This document shows, in pieces, positions 42,756 to 51,691 of a stretch of 64,000 nucleotides of DNA. The notes beneath the pieces are model-generated. The model did no database searches. It had not been told where the DNA came from and saw nothing but the letters and a program-made list of their open reading frames with translations. The position numbers were made by a program, and so were the translations under genes. The stretch's first letter is position 1. Every line of letters begins with the position of its first letter. Source of the stretch: Marvinbryantia formatexigens. Lineage in GTDB: Bacteria > Bacillota > Clostridia > Oscillospirales > Ruminococcaceae. The stretch lies in NCBI GenBank assembly GCA_021771035.1, contig JAETPU010000010.1, positions 1 to 64,000 of the forward strand, read 5' to 3'.

Positions 42756-43067
42756 CTACGACGGATTCTCCGGAAGATAGCGCTCCACTCTCATATGCAG
42801 CCGATACTTCTTTCTCAGCTGGGCAATCCTGTCCATCATGGGAGATTTATGATGAAGGTCAATGGCAGTTTGATCCCGCCAACAATCCACGAGCAGGACA
42901 GTCTGAGAAGACCCCATAGGGAAGAAATACTCATAGCCCAGGCACCCCTCCTCAGCGCGGACAGCCTCGGCAAGCCCGCTTGAAACCATCTCCTGCGCAA
43001 ATTCGCGCGCAGCATTGCCATGCCCTGTGTAGTAAATATGAATCATTATGCTCACAGCACAAACCAT
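42756..43067 (-). CDS. Antibiotic biosynthesis monooxygenase (ABM) domain protein
   Basis: 103 residues from ATG 43067 (preceded by AGGAAAGGA), or 96 from ATG 43046 (MIHIYYTGHG). The dimeric ferredoxin-like ABM fold is visible in AREFAQEMVSSGLAEAVRAEEGCLGYEYFFP, then SQTVLLVDCWRDQTAIDLHHKSPMM, with the conserved W and the H-rich helix. Such proteins act as quinol monooxygenases or bind reactive small molecules. In an anaerobe the substrate is unclear. Monocistronic. Confidence 0.82.
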   Translation of the reverse strand: MVCAVSIMIHIYYTGHGNAAREFAQEMVSSGLAEAVRAEEGCLGYEYFFPMGSSQTVLLVDCWRDQTAIDLHHKSPMMDRIAQLRKKYRLHMRVERYLPENPS

Positions 43068-43429
43068 TCCTTTCCTGGATATCAGATCCCATGGAAGCCT
43101 GCCTGAAACCGGAGCCTCCCCATAAAAGGCCGGGAAAAGCTTCTAAAAACAGCTTCCCACAATGAAATGGTTCACCTTCCGGCGCCTTATCCCGGCACAC
43201 CTTGCCGTCCCGCCGGGCCAGCCTTTTTTGGATGCCGGGGATTTATCGCTGCGCATGGGCTCTGCCAATATGGGCCGCGAAGCTGTGACAGCAAAGCCCT
43301 CAGCCGCTTTGAATGAGCCCGGCCTCAGAATCCAGGCCCACATACCGCAGCAGAGGCAACCGATCCCGTGGGCCGCCCGATCTCTTTTTTTATCACGGGC
43401 CGCGTGATCGGGGCAGCGCCGATTGGTTT
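43068..43429. other. Gene-free interval
   Basis: No supported ORF, hairpin with T-run, or promoter was recognised. The frames crossing it have no ribosome-binding site. Confidence 0.4.
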
Positions 43430-43930
43430 TTATTGTTTCCTGGAAGCCCTCAGCCGGCTAAAAAAATGTCGCAGCTCCTGGGCGCACTCTTCCCCCAGTA
43501 CGCCGGGGGTGAGAAGGGGGCGGTGGTTCAGCGGGTACTCAAACAGGGAGAAGACAGAGCCGCAGGCCCCCGCCTTGGGATCCTCAGCGCCAAAGATCAC
43601 CCTGCGGATCCTGGCGTTCACGATGGCCCCCGCGCACATGGGGCAGGGCTCCAGGGTGACATAGAGATCACAGCCCAAAAGCCGCCAGCCGCCCATGGTT
43701 TTGCAGGCTTTGGCAATGGCCTCCAATTCCGCGTGGCCCAATGCCGTTTTCGCGGTTTCCCGGCAGTTTCGGCCGATTCCCACAATTCTGCCCCGGCACA
43801 CCGCCACAGCGCCCACCGGAACCTCGCCTATCAGAGCGGCCTCATGGGCCAGATACAGGGCGAAGCCCATATAGAAGCTGTCCCAGTTTGCGGCGGGAAG
43901 GCCACAAACCGGTTTCGTCTTTGGGTTCAT
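43430..43930 (-). CDS. tadA: tRNA-specific adenosine deaminase
   Basis: 166 residues. The deaminase zinc site is H-A-E in TALGHAELEAI and PCPMC in LEPCPMCAGAI, with the TadA continuation NARIRRVIFGAEDPKAGACGS and the C-terminal LRHFFSRLR helix. It converts A34 to inosine in tRNA-Arg(ACG). The gene starts six bases after the aspS stop and appears to be the last gene of the hisS-aspS-tadA transcript. The N-terminal 15 residues are longer than usual. Confidence 0.93.
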   Translation of the reverse strand: MNPKTKPVCGLPAANWDSFYMGFALYLAHEAALIGEVPVGAVAVCRGRIVGIGRNCRETAKTALGHAELEAIAKACKTMGGWRLLGCDLYVTLEPCPMCAGAIVNARIRRVIFGAEDPKAGACGSVFSLFEYPLNHRPLLTPGVLGEECAQELRHFFSRLRASRKQ

Positions 43931-43936
43931 CGCCGC

Positions 43937-45718
43937 TTACTCTTCCCGCCGGGCCAGCTGGATTCCCAGCTCCTGAAGGCTTGTCTCCTCCACCGGGGCC
44001 GGGCAGCCGGACATCAGTTCACTGGCGTTCTGCACCTTGGGGAAGGCGGTGACATCCCGCAGGGAATCCGCGCCGCACAGGATCATCGCCAGGCGGTCCA
44101 GCCCGATTCCCACGCCGCCGTGGGGCGCGGCGCCATACTGATAGGCCTCCACCAAAAAGCCGAACTTCTTCTGGACTTCCTCTTCCGAGAGCCCCAGGGA
44201 ATAGAACATCTTCTGCTGCAATTCGGGGTCGGTAATCCGGATAGAGCCGGAGCAAAGCTCCGTGCCGTTGAGCACTAAATCGTAGGCCTTGGCCCGCACC
44301 GCGCCGGGATCGGTATCCAAAAGGGGAATACACTCATCCATGGGCATGGTGAAGGGGTGGTGCATGGCCACCCAGGCAGCGGAATCCTCATCCCATTCGA
44401 AGAAGGGGAACTCGGTGATCCACAGGAAATTGTAGCCCTCGGGGATGATGTCCAGGCGCTTTGCCACGGTCAGGCGCAGCTGGCCCAAAACCGGAAGCGT
44501 CACCTTGTTTTTATCCGCCACAATCAGGGCCACGTCACCCTGGCGGCAGTCCAGGCGCTCCAGAATGGCGTCCATCTGCTGGGGGGGTAAAAACTTGGCA
44601 AAGGAACAGCTGGGGGCGGCGTCCGCAAAGCGGATAAAGGCCAGGCCCTTGGCGCCGATTCCCTTAGCCTGCTCGGTAAGCTTGTCGATTTCCTTACGGG
44701 TATACACCCCGGCGGCGTTTTTCGCCACAATGGCCCGCACGCTCCCGCCCGCCGCCACGGCACCCGAAAACACGCCGAAGCCGCAGTCCTTCACCAGATC
44801 CGAGAGATCGATGAGCTCCATGCCGAAGCGGGTGTCCGGCTTATCGGAGCCGTAGCGCTCCATGGCCTCTTTATAGGTCAGGCGGGGCAGGGGAGCGGTG
44901 ATGGAAAGGCCCTTGACCTCCTGCATCAGGCGGCATACAAAGCCCTCCACCATCTCCAAAATATCGTCCACATCCACAAAGGACATTTCCATATCAATCT
45001 GGGTGAACTCGGGCTGGCGGTCCGCCCGCAGATCCTCGTCCCTAAAACACCGGGCCAGCTGGATATAGCGGTCGAAGCCCGCCACCATCAAAAGCTGCTT
45101 GTAAATCTGCGGGGACTGGGGCAGGGCATAAAACTCCCCGGGATGGACTCGGGACGGCACCAGATAGTCCCGCGCGCCCTCGGGCGTGGAGCGGATCATC
45201 ATGGGCGTCTCCAGTTCCAAAAAGCCGTTTTCATAGAAATAGTCCCGGGCCACCTTGGCGATTTTATGCCTAGTCATCAGGTTCTGCTGCAACGCGCTGC
45301 GGCGCAGATCCAAATACCGGTATTTCAGCCGCAGCTCCTCGTTGACATTGGTGCGATCGGTAATTTCAAAGGGAGGGGTCTTTGCCTTGGAGAGGATTCT
45401 CAGCTCCTCCACCAAAATTTCCACCTCGCCGGTTTTCATCTGGGGGTTCACACTCTCGCGGCGCACCACAGCTCCCCGGGCCATCAGCACATCCTCGCTG
45501 CGGCAGGTGGAGGCTTTTTTGAGCACCTCGGGGGAGGTGCGGTCGTCAAAGGTCAGCTGGACCACGCCCTCGCGGTCCCGCAAATCGATAAAAACCAGGG
45601 AGCCCTTGTCCCGGATTTTCTGGACATAGCCGCCTACGACTACCTGTGTGCCGATAAGGCTGGCACAAACCTGGCCGCAGTAATGGGTGCGGCGCAGCCC
45701 CTTCATGGTGTCTGCCAT
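43937..45718 (-). CDS. aspS: Aspartyl-tRNA synthetase
   Basis: 593 residues, standard for the bacterial type with a GAD insertion. The N-terminal OB fold (YVQKIRDKGSLVFIDLRDREG), class II motif 2 (ARCFRDEDLRADRQPEFTQIDMEMSF) and motif 3 (GIGLDRLAMIL) are present. The GAD domain lies between. It charges tRNA-Asp; whether it is discriminating cannot be settled by eye, and gatCAB is not in the window. AAGGAG precedes the ATG. It follows hisS by 32 bases and is under the T-box at 47251. Confidence 0.97.
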   Translation of the reverse strand: MADTMKGLRRTHYCGQVCASLIGTQVVVGGYVQKIRDKGSLVFIDLRDREGVVQLTFDDRTSPEVLKKASTCRSEDVLMARGAVVRRESVNPQMKTGEVEILVEELRILSKAKTPPFEITDRTNVNEELRLKYRYLDLRRSALQQNLMTRHKIAKVARDYFYENGFLELETPMMIRSTPEGARDYLVPSRVHPGEFYALPQSPQIYKQLLMVAGFDRYIQLARCFRDEDLRADRQPEFTQIDMEMSFVDVDDILEMVEGFVCRLMQEVKGLSITAPLPRLTYKEAMERYGSDKPDTRFGMELIDLSDLVKDCGFGVFSGAVAAGGSVRAIVAKNAAGVYTRKEIDKLTEQAKGIGAKGLAFIRFADAAPSCSFAKFLPPQQMDAILERLDCRQGDVALIVADKNKVTLPVLGQLRLTVAKRLDIIPEGYNFLWITEFPFFEWDEDSAAWVAMHHPFTMPMDECIPLLDTDPGAVRAKAYDLVLNGTELCSGSIRITDPELQQKMFYSLGLSEEEVQKKFGFLVEAYQYGAAPHGGVGIGLDRLAMILCGADSLRDVTAFPKVQNASELMSGCPAPVEETSLQELGIQLARREE

Positions 45719-45750
45719 CTCTGTTCTATCTCCTTTTCGCGGATAATCCC

Positions 45751-47130
45751 CTATTTTGTAAGTTCATTCAGAAGCGCCGCAGCGTCCCCGCTGGACTCAA
45801 ACTGTGCCGCCGCCGTGCTCAGATCCACCATGGTCTCATGCATGGCGCTGTCATACAAAAAGCTCAGCAGATCCGGGCAGCCCTCGCCGCCGTCCTGGGT
45901 GAGGGAGACCGGGGTGCTCTCGCCGGTTTTCATATTTTTTACGTTGACTACGCCGTTCTGCAATTCCAAATCCCCTAAAATACAGGAGAATTTGGCCCCC
46001 AGCTTGTCCGCATACTTCATCTGGGCCTTGATGGAACGGTTCATCACATCTCCCTGGGCGCCAAAGCCCTCCCGGCGCAGCATATCCACCAGCTTTGCCG
46101 CCTGGTGAGAGGCCTGCCGGCCCAGGCTGCCGATATAGATGGCACAGGGCGCAGGCTCCGGGAAGGGGCAGGAGGACTGCTCCATCACCAAAAGCAGGCG
46201 TTCCAGGCCCATGGCAAAGCCCAGCGCAGGCATCTTCGGCCCGCCCAAGAGCTCTACCAGGCCGTCATACCGGCCGCCGCCGCACACCGTACCCTGGGCG
46301 CCGATAGTGGTGCACACAAACTCAAACACCGTACGGGTATAGTAATCCAGGCCGCGCACAATGCGGGGATCCACCTCAAAGGGAATCTGCAGCATCTTCA
46401 GGCGGCTCTTGAGATCCTCAAAGTGATCCCGGCAGTCCTCGCACAGATAATCCAGAATCAGGGGAGCCGAGGCCGCGATCTCCTGGCACACCGGGCTCTT
46501 GCAGTCCAAAATCCGCATGGGGTTTTTCTCCAAGCGCCCCTGGCAGGTTTCGCACAGCTGCTCCCGCCGGCTCTCAAAATAGGCCCTCAGCGCCTCATGG
46601 TATTTTTTGCGGCACTCAGGGCAGCCGATGGAATTGATCTTCAGCCCAACGCCGGAGATCCCCAGGTTATCCAAAATTCCGCTGGCCAGCGCAATGACCT
46701 CTGCATCCGCAGCGGCATCGGCGGCGCCATACATTTCCACACCGAACTGGTGGAACTCCCGCAGGCGGCCTGCCTGGGGCTTTTCATACCGAAAACAGCT
46801 GGTGACATAGCTCACCCGCACTGGCAGGGCGTCATTGAACAGCCCATGCTCAATCATACAGCGGGTGGCTCCGGCAGTTCCCTCCGGGCGCAGGGTGATG
46901 GAACGGTCCGACTTATCCTTAAAGGTATACATCTCCTTCTGGACCACATCTGTGGTATCGCCCACCGAGCGGTTGAACAGCTCCGTGTGCTCAAAGGTAG
47001 GGAAGCGCACCTCCCGGAACCCGAACTGCCTGGCAAAATCCAGCGTGGTCTGCTCCAAATAATTCCATTTGTCGCTCTGAGAGGGCAGAACATCCTGCGT
47101 GCCTCTGGGAGCCTTCGTCAAAATTGCCAT
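45751..47130 (-). CDS. hisS: Histidyl-tRNA synthetase
   Basis: 459 residues from ATG 47130 (MAILTKAPRGTQDVLP). Upstream in-frame ATGs at 47142 and 47157 have poorer spacing. Class II motif 1, motif 2 (TSCFRYEKPQAGRLREFHQFGVEMYG) and the HisA motifs (RGLDYYTRTVFEF and CGGGRYDGL) are present, with the C-terminal anticodon domain. There is an extra Cys-rich segment (CETCQGRLEKNPMRILDC, CEDC), which many clostridial HisRS share. It charges tRNA-His. Expression is controlled by a T-box leader. Confidence 0.96.
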   Translation of the reverse strand: MAILTKAPRGTQDVLPSQSDKWNYLEQTTLDFARQFGFREVRFPTFEHTELFNRSVGDTTDVVQKEMYTFKDKSDRSITLRPEGTAGATRCMIEHGLFNDALPVRVSYVTSCFRYEKPQAGRLREFHQFGVEMYGAADAAADAEVIALASGILDNLGISGVGLKINSIGCPECRKKYHEALRAYFESRREQLCETCQGRLEKNPMRILDCKSPVCQEIAASAPLILDYLCEDCRDHFEDLKSRLKMLQIPFEVDPRIVRGLDYYTRTVFEFVCTTIGAQGTVCGGGRYDGLVELLGGPKMPALGFAMGLERLLLVMEQSSCPFPEPAPCAIYIGSLGRQASHQAAKLVDMLRREGFGAQGDVMNRSIKAQMKYADKLGAKFSCILGDLELQNGVVNVKNMKTGESTPVSLTQDGGEGCPDLLSFLYDSAMHETMVDLSTAAAQFESSGDAAALLNELTK

Positions 47131-47250
47131 TTCCGTTACCATTCCTTTCTGATTCATGCCGGCTTCGTCCCTGGAACTATCCTTTCTTGGGATACCAACG
47201 GCAAAACGCGCGTTTCACAGCGTTCTTTCAAACGATTTCCTTTTCAATAC

Positions 47251-47534
47251 AAAAAACCCCGTCCCCGTGCGGCGTTATCCGCAGCTTCTAGGGACGAGGA
47301 GCCTGGTTTCTCACCATTTTACCCGTGTTGCCACCCTGATTCCCGCCTGTAAAGACGGCTCATTGGTTCCCTTAACGCGGGATTCACGGACCGGACTACC
47401 GGAAGCCTGCGGCTTCTTTCCCCCGGACGGCTCGCAGGTGTCTTGAGCGGGTTTCCTCAGCGAAGCCCTTACAGCCTGGGGGCTCCTCTCTGAAGCGGGA
47501 AAACACGCCTACTCGTCCTGGTCATTGCCTTTAT
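47251..47534 (-). promoter_or_regulatory. T-box riboswitch leader of hisS-aspS
   Basis: The minus-strand leader contains the T-box core AGGGTGGCAACACGGG (47321-47337). A terminator follows: CCTCGTCCC and GGGGACGGGG, then TTTTTT at 47251-47256. The 5' part has the Stem I features GACCAGGACGAGTAGG and AGAGAGGAGC. Uncharged tRNA pairing to the specifier and to the T-box bulge favours the antiterminator. The likely specifier region reads AGACACC, where GAC (Asp) and CAC (His) overlap at 47438-47442. The assignment of that loop is by position and is not certain. Confidence 0.9.
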
Positions 47535-47540
47535 TTTTTA

Positions 47541-47569
47541 ATTGTAAAAGACCCCTGACGCTTTGTCAA
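47541..47569 (-). promoter_or_regulatory. Promoter of the hisS-aspS-tadA operon
   Basis: Minus strand: exact -35 TTGACA, 17-bp spacer, -10 TACAAT. It lies inside the inverted repeat that terminates mgsA. Confidence 0.8.
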
Positions 47570-47578
47570 GGGTCTTTT
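47546..47578 (-). terminator. Terminator of mgsA, overlapping the hisS promoter
   Basis: Minus strand: AAAAGACCC and GGGTCTTTT with an inner TGAC/GTCA pair. The final TTTT runs directly into the -10 of the next operon. Confidence 0.7.
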
Positions 47579-47700
47579 GTGATTTTAATGTCATGGGACC
47601 TAGTACAAAGGAAACTCCCCGCCGCACCCGCCAAAAACCTTGGGACCTCATGGCTGCGGCCGGTTCCCGCGTTGTAAGTCCGGTGTTTTGCCAAAGCGTC

Positions 47701-48105
47701 TCAGCGGCGCTGGCTGATAATTTCACGCCAATCCAGATCTCCGCGCTCCAGCGCATGGATCAAGGCCTCGGCAGTGGCGATATTGGTTGCCACCGGGATG
47801 TTGTGCACATCGCACAGGCGGTGCAGAAACGCCTCATCCGAATCCGTATCGCCCTTGCCCAGGGGATCCCGGAAGAACAGGAGAAGATCAATCTCATCAC
47901 AGGCAATTCTGGACGCTATCTGCTGATCGCCGCCCTGCGGCCCGCTGAGATATTGGAATATTTTCAGGCCCGTGGCCTCCGATACCAGGCGCCCCGTGGT
48001 TCCAGTGGCGCAGAGATTGTGCCGGCTTAGGATTCCGCAATAGGCAATACAGAATTGAACCATCAGTTCCTTTTTTCTGTCGTGTGCTGTGATTGCAATA
48101 TTCAT
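47701..48105 (-). CDS. mgsA: Methylglyoxal synthase
   Basis: 134 residues. The phosphate-binding and catalytic segments are HDRKK near the N-terminus, TGTTG, SGPQGGDQQI and the catalytic Asp in FFRDPL, with DVHNIPVATN near the end. It turns dihydroxyacetone phosphate into methylglyoxal and phosphate, a bypass of lower glycolysis used when phosphate or sugar flux is unbalanced. GGAGGAG precedes the ATG. It lies downstream of minD, a common clostridial order. Confidence 0.96.
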   Translation of the reverse strand: MNIAITAHDRKKELMVQFCIAYCGILSRHNLCATGTTGRLVSEATGLKIFQYLSGPQGGDQQIASRIACDEIDLLLFFRDPLGKGDTDSDEAFLHRLCDVHNIPVATNIATAEALIHALERGDLDWREIISQRR

Positions 48106-48184
48106 ACTGCACTCCTCCAGACTTTCATATCGTTCTGTAGTTTCTTATAAAATGTTTCCTGCGTTGTCTGAGCCAGACAGTCCA

Positions 48185-48919
48185 CTACTGAACTGCCAAT
48201 TTTACATATTTACCTAAAATTCGCCGTGCAATATTCTGATACACCCGGCCGGGAAGTGATTTTTCCGGCAGGGCCTTGCCGCCTGCAATGGCCCTGAGCA
48301 GCAGATCGCTGTCCGGCACAACACCCAGCAGCTGCACCCCTACGGTATCGATCACCCGGTCCAAATCCGGAACCAGGCTGAGCTTTTCCAGGTTGGTACG
48401 CACACGGTTGATAATCAGCCTCTGCCTGCCCACATCCAATTCCTCCAGCAGCCCGGAGACAATGGCGCCGTCCCGCACACTCACCGGATCCGGCGTCACC
48501 ACCAGGATAGCCTGGCTGCAGGCCCTGGCCGCCGCCTCAAAGGTGGCGCCCACACCGGCAGGGGAATCCAGCAGGACAAAATCAAAATAACCGGACAGGC
48601 CCCGGCACAGCCGGACAATATCCTCCTGGGCGATGCCGGCATCCAGCACAGAGGTGGCGGGCATCAAAAAGAGGTTCGCACAATATTCACAGGAAAAGAT
48701 GGCGCGGATAGGTTCACAGCGGCCCAACAGAACATCCTGGATATCATAGGTGACCTGATCCTGCAGGCCCATCATCAAATCCAAGCTGCGCAGCCCGCTG
48801 TCCAATTCCAATACCAGAACCTTTTTCCCCAGCCGCCCCAAAGCGGCACCCAGGAGAACACAGGCGCTGGATTTTCCTACGCCGCCCTTTCCGGAGGTGA
48901 TCATAATCACTTGTGACAT
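48185..48919 (-). CDS. minD: MinD/ParA-family septum-site ATPase
   Basis: 244 residues from ATG 48919 (MSQVIMITSGKGGVGKS), preceded by AGGAAGGG. The deviant Walker A KGGVGKSS, the switch LLDSPAG and the base-binding INRVR are present. The C-terminal ARRILGKYVKLA could form the membrane-targeting amphipathic helix. The P-loop ends SS rather than the usual ST/TT, and DSPAG replaces the MinD-typical DSPAGIE. MinD recruits MinC to block polar division. Here neither minC nor minE lies beside it, although the mre-PBP2 neighbourhood fits. A separate promoter is present. Confidence 0.85.
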   Translation of the reverse strand: MSQVIMITSGKGGVGKSSACVLLGAALGRLGKKVLVLELDSGLRSLDLMMGLQDQVTYDIQDVLLGRCEPIRAIFSCEYCANLFLMPATSVLDAGIAQEDIVRLCRGLSGYFDFVLLDSPAGVGATFEAAARACSQAILVVTPDPVSVRDGAIVSGLLEELDVGRQRLIINRVRTNLEKLSLVPDLDRVIDTVGVQLLGVVPDSDLLLRAIAGGKALPEKSLPGRVYQNIARRILGKYVKLAVQ

Positions 48920-48937
48920 AAAGCCCTTCCTCAATTC

Positions 48938-48966
48938 ATACTATCACAATTTTGCATCAATAACAA
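48938..48966 (-). promoter_or_regulatory. Promoter of minD
   Basis: Minus strand: -35 TTGTTA, 17-bp spacer, -10 TAGTAT. It lies about 20 bases before the ATG, giving a very short leader. Confidence 0.55.
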
Positions 48967-49070
48967 TGCGAAACATTCATTTTAGGCACATTTTCTAAAG
49001 AAAACGGGGCCTATTTGGGATATAATTGCCAAAGCGAAACCAGAATGCTTCGTCATTCCGCACAACACGC

Positions 49071-51092
49071 CTATTTGATCATCTTAATGGGTTCCTCATA
49101 TCCGAAATAGGAATTCAGGATCTGCTTGGCCACCGGAACGCCGGTGTAGCCGTGCCAGCCCTTTTCAATGACCACACAGAGGGCAATTTTGGGTTCCTCA
49201 GCGGGGGCAAAGGCAATATAGGTGGAGTTGGGGAATTCCTTCGTCTCCGGGGTACCGGTTTTGGCCGCCACGGTCACGGGATAGTTGGTGAACTCCCCAT
49301 AGGAGGTACCGTTGGCGCCCGCGGCCTCGATCATACCTTTGAGCACTGTCTTGAAGGTGGTTTCGCTCATTCCCACATTGGAGAGCTCCTTTGCCTGGGT
49401 CTGCATCACCACATCCCCGGAGTTATAATCCGTCACCTGCTTGATGATATGGGCGTCCAGGCGCTGGCCCTTTCTGGCAATGGTGGCGCAGTAGTTGGCC
49501 AGCTGAAGGGGAGTGAACTTATTGTCCGCCTGGCCGATGGAGGACTGCAGCACATCACCGGGATACCACTCGCCGCCGGCGGCCTCGCGCTCAGTAGGGT
49601 TGGAGCGGGTTCCCGTCTCCTCACGGAGCTCAATGCCTGTGGGCTCGCCCAGCCCATAGAGCTGGCTGTATTTATCGATGGCTTCGATGCCGGTGCGCCG
49701 TCCTGTGTCATAGAAAAAGATATTACAGCTCTTGCGCAGGGCGTTGACCACATTGAAGTTGCCGTGGGCGCTCAGGCACTTGGGCTGATAATCATCATAA
49801 TAGGTGTACACCCTTCCGCAGTGGACAGTGTAGTTGGGGGTAATAGTCCCCGCCTCCAGGCCGGCAGTAGCCACCACCGGCTTAAAGATAGAGCCGGGCG
49901 TATAGGTTCCCAGAAGAGCCCGGTTAAACATAGGCTTTAAGGGATCGTCCTTGAGCTTGGTTTCGTAATCCTCCTGGAAGGTTTCCAGGTTATAAGAGGG
50001 ATAGCTCACCAGGGCCAGAATGTCCCCGGTTTCTACTTCGATGGCAACGGCAGCTCCCGCACAGGCCTCCCGGCCCTCGCCGGCGGGGGCGTTTTTATTC
50101 AAATATTCAATCTCCTGCCGCAGCATCTCGGCGGCGGCCCTCTGCATATTGGCGTCAATTGTGAGCATCACATTGTTGCCCGGGGTAGGAGCCAGGGTAT
50201 CCTTGACGTCCACCACCTCGCCGTCAGAATTGAAGAACAGCTCCCGCTTGCCGTCCTGCCCCCGCAGCTCCTCCTCCATGAGGGCTTCGATGCCGGACTG
50301 GCCCACAATGGCGTTCATGGGGTAGCCCTTTTCCTCATATTCCTTATAATTCTCCTTATAGATAGGCCCCACCTTGCCCAAAACATGGGGAACCACATCC
50401 CCGTTGACATATTCACGCACAGAGGACACATCGGTATCCACGCCCGGCAGGTCCAGGGAGTTCTCCTTGATTTTTGTGACGGTTTCCATGGTGATGTCCT
50501 CCGCCAGGGTATAGCGCACCTTGGTGGAGAAGCCCACCCGGTCCATTTCATAGCGGATTCCCGCCAAAATGCGGAATTCCTCATCGCTGTAATCATTGAG
50601 GTAATACTGTTCCTTGAGCCAGTGGATGGTGTCCTCCACCGTGGCATAGGCGCCGATATTCAGAAAGCTCTTGAGTTTGGCCACGTCGCTTTCCCGATCC
50701 TTATAAAACATAAAGGGGCCCTCGGTGGTGATGGGCAGATTGTCAATCCACTCCTGATCCTGCGCCTGCAGGATTTTCACCGTCTTGAGGATAATCTCAT
50801 TCATGTTGCGCTGAGTTTCCTCTTTTGTCTCTCCCTTGGGGAAAAAGGCCTTATCCAGAATTACATTGAAGGCCGTGGTATTCTGCGCCAGCAGCACGCC
50901 GTTTCTGTCCATAATCTCCCCGCGGGCCGCGGAGACCGTCTGCTCCTGGGAATAGCTCTCCTTGGCCTGCGCGCGGTAGGATTCCCCATCCACAACCTGC
51001 ATTTTCATCAGGCGCACGCCATAGACGGAAAACACGGTGAGAACCGCCATGACCAGCCAAAAAATCCGGATTTTTCTTGTGTTAAATTTCAT
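49071..51092 (-). CDS. mrdA: Penicillin-binding protein 2, class B transpeptidase of the elongasome
   Basis: 673 residues. One N-terminal transmembrane helix (about 9-28), a dimerisation/pedestal domain, and a transpeptidase domain with the active-site SxxK in PGSIFKPV, SxN in KSCNIFF and KTG in AAKTGTPE. It cross-links peptidoglycan along the cell side as partner of RodA. RodA is not in this cluster. The gene follows mreD by 71 bases. The central region (PEGDTLAPTPGNNVMLTID) is typical of clostridial PBP2. Confidence 0.94.
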   Translation of the reverse strand: MKFNTRKIRIFWLVMAVLTVFSVYGVRLMKMQVVDGESYRAQAKESYSQEQTVSAARGEIMDRNGVLLAQNTTAFNVILDKAFFPKGETKEETQRNMNEIILKTVKILQAQDQEWIDNLPITTEGPFMFYKDRESDVAKLKSFLNIGAYATVEDTIHWLKEQYYLNDYSDEEFRILAGIRYEMDRVGFSTKVRYTLAEDITMETVTKIKENSLDLPGVDTDVSSVREYVNGDVVPHVLGKVGPIYKENYKEYEEKGYPMNAIVGQSGIEALMEEELRGQDGKRELFFNSDGEVVDVKDTLAPTPGNNVMLTIDANMQRAAAEMLRQEIEYLNKNAPAGEGREACAGAAVAIEVETGDILALVSYPSYNLETFQEDYETKLKDDPLKPMFNRALLGTYTPGSIFKPVVATAGLEAGTITPNYTVHCGRVYTYYDDYQPKCLSAHGNFNVVNALRKSCNIFFYDTGRRTGIEAIDKYSQLYGLGEPTGIELREETGTRSNPTEREAAGGEWYPGDVLQSSIGQADNKFTPLQLANYCATIARKGQRLDAHIIKQVTDYNSGDVVMQTQAKELSNVGMSETTFKTVLKGMIEAAGANGTSYGEFTNYPVTVAAKTGTPETKEFPNSTYIAFAPAEEPKIALCVVIEKGWHGYTGVPVAKQILNSYFGYEEPIKMIK

Positions 51093-51163
51093 TCCCGCCT
51101 GTTTCCTTTCTCCCGGCGCGCCGCATTATTTCCCGGGAAACTAGTTCCATGTACGGCCTCTCC

Positions 51164-51691
51164 TCACGAGACCTTGAGCTTATCCTCAAACTTATTATGC
51201 AGAGCCTTCACCATGAGAAAGCACAGGGGCAGCACCGCGATGGTGAGCGCCGCGCAGGGAAGCACTTTGGTGAGAAAGTACCGTCCCGTGGGATCATACC
51301 CCCAGATGGAAAAACAGGTGAGGTATTCCAGTACTGCGCGCAGCAAAACCGCCCCTGCTCCCAACAGCATGGTGCTCAAAAGATTGGGGCGCATCAAGAA
51401 AAGCACGATCAATCCGATTGCCGCACACAGCACCAGGCACACCAGCCCGTTAAACCCGAACAGGGTGATTCCGCCCAAATCACAGAACAGCCCTGCCAGC
51501 ATTCCCGCCAGGGCTCCCGTAAATTCCCCCTCAAACACCGCGATACACACCGCATAGGGGAGCACCAAAATCGGCTTGACGCCGAAAAAGGTCAGGAACG
51601 CCGGGGTTTCCTGGAGCACATACAGGACAATTAAAATCACCGCATAGAGGCTGTACTTTAAAACAACCATCCCATAATTCCGGCTCATCAT
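51164..51691 (-). CDS. mreD: Rod-shape-determining protein MreD
   Basis: 175 residues with five hydrophobic helices, the usual size and pattern of MreD (KPILVLPYAVCIAVFEGEFTGALAGMLAGLF, then CDLGG). It belongs to the membrane part of the elongasome, with MreC, RodA and PBP2. The first of two tandem ATGs overlaps the mreC stop (ATGA). ATG 51688 is the alternative. Confidence 0.93.
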   Translation of the reverse strand: MMSRNYGMVVLKYSLYAVILIVLYVLQETPAFLTFFGVKPILVLPYAVCIAVFEGEFTGALAGMLAGLFCDLGGITLFGFNGLVCLVLCAAIGLIVLFLMRPNLLSTMLLGAGAVLLRAVLEYLTCFSIWGYDPTGRYFLTKVLPCAALTIAVLPLCFLMVKALHNKFEDKLKVS

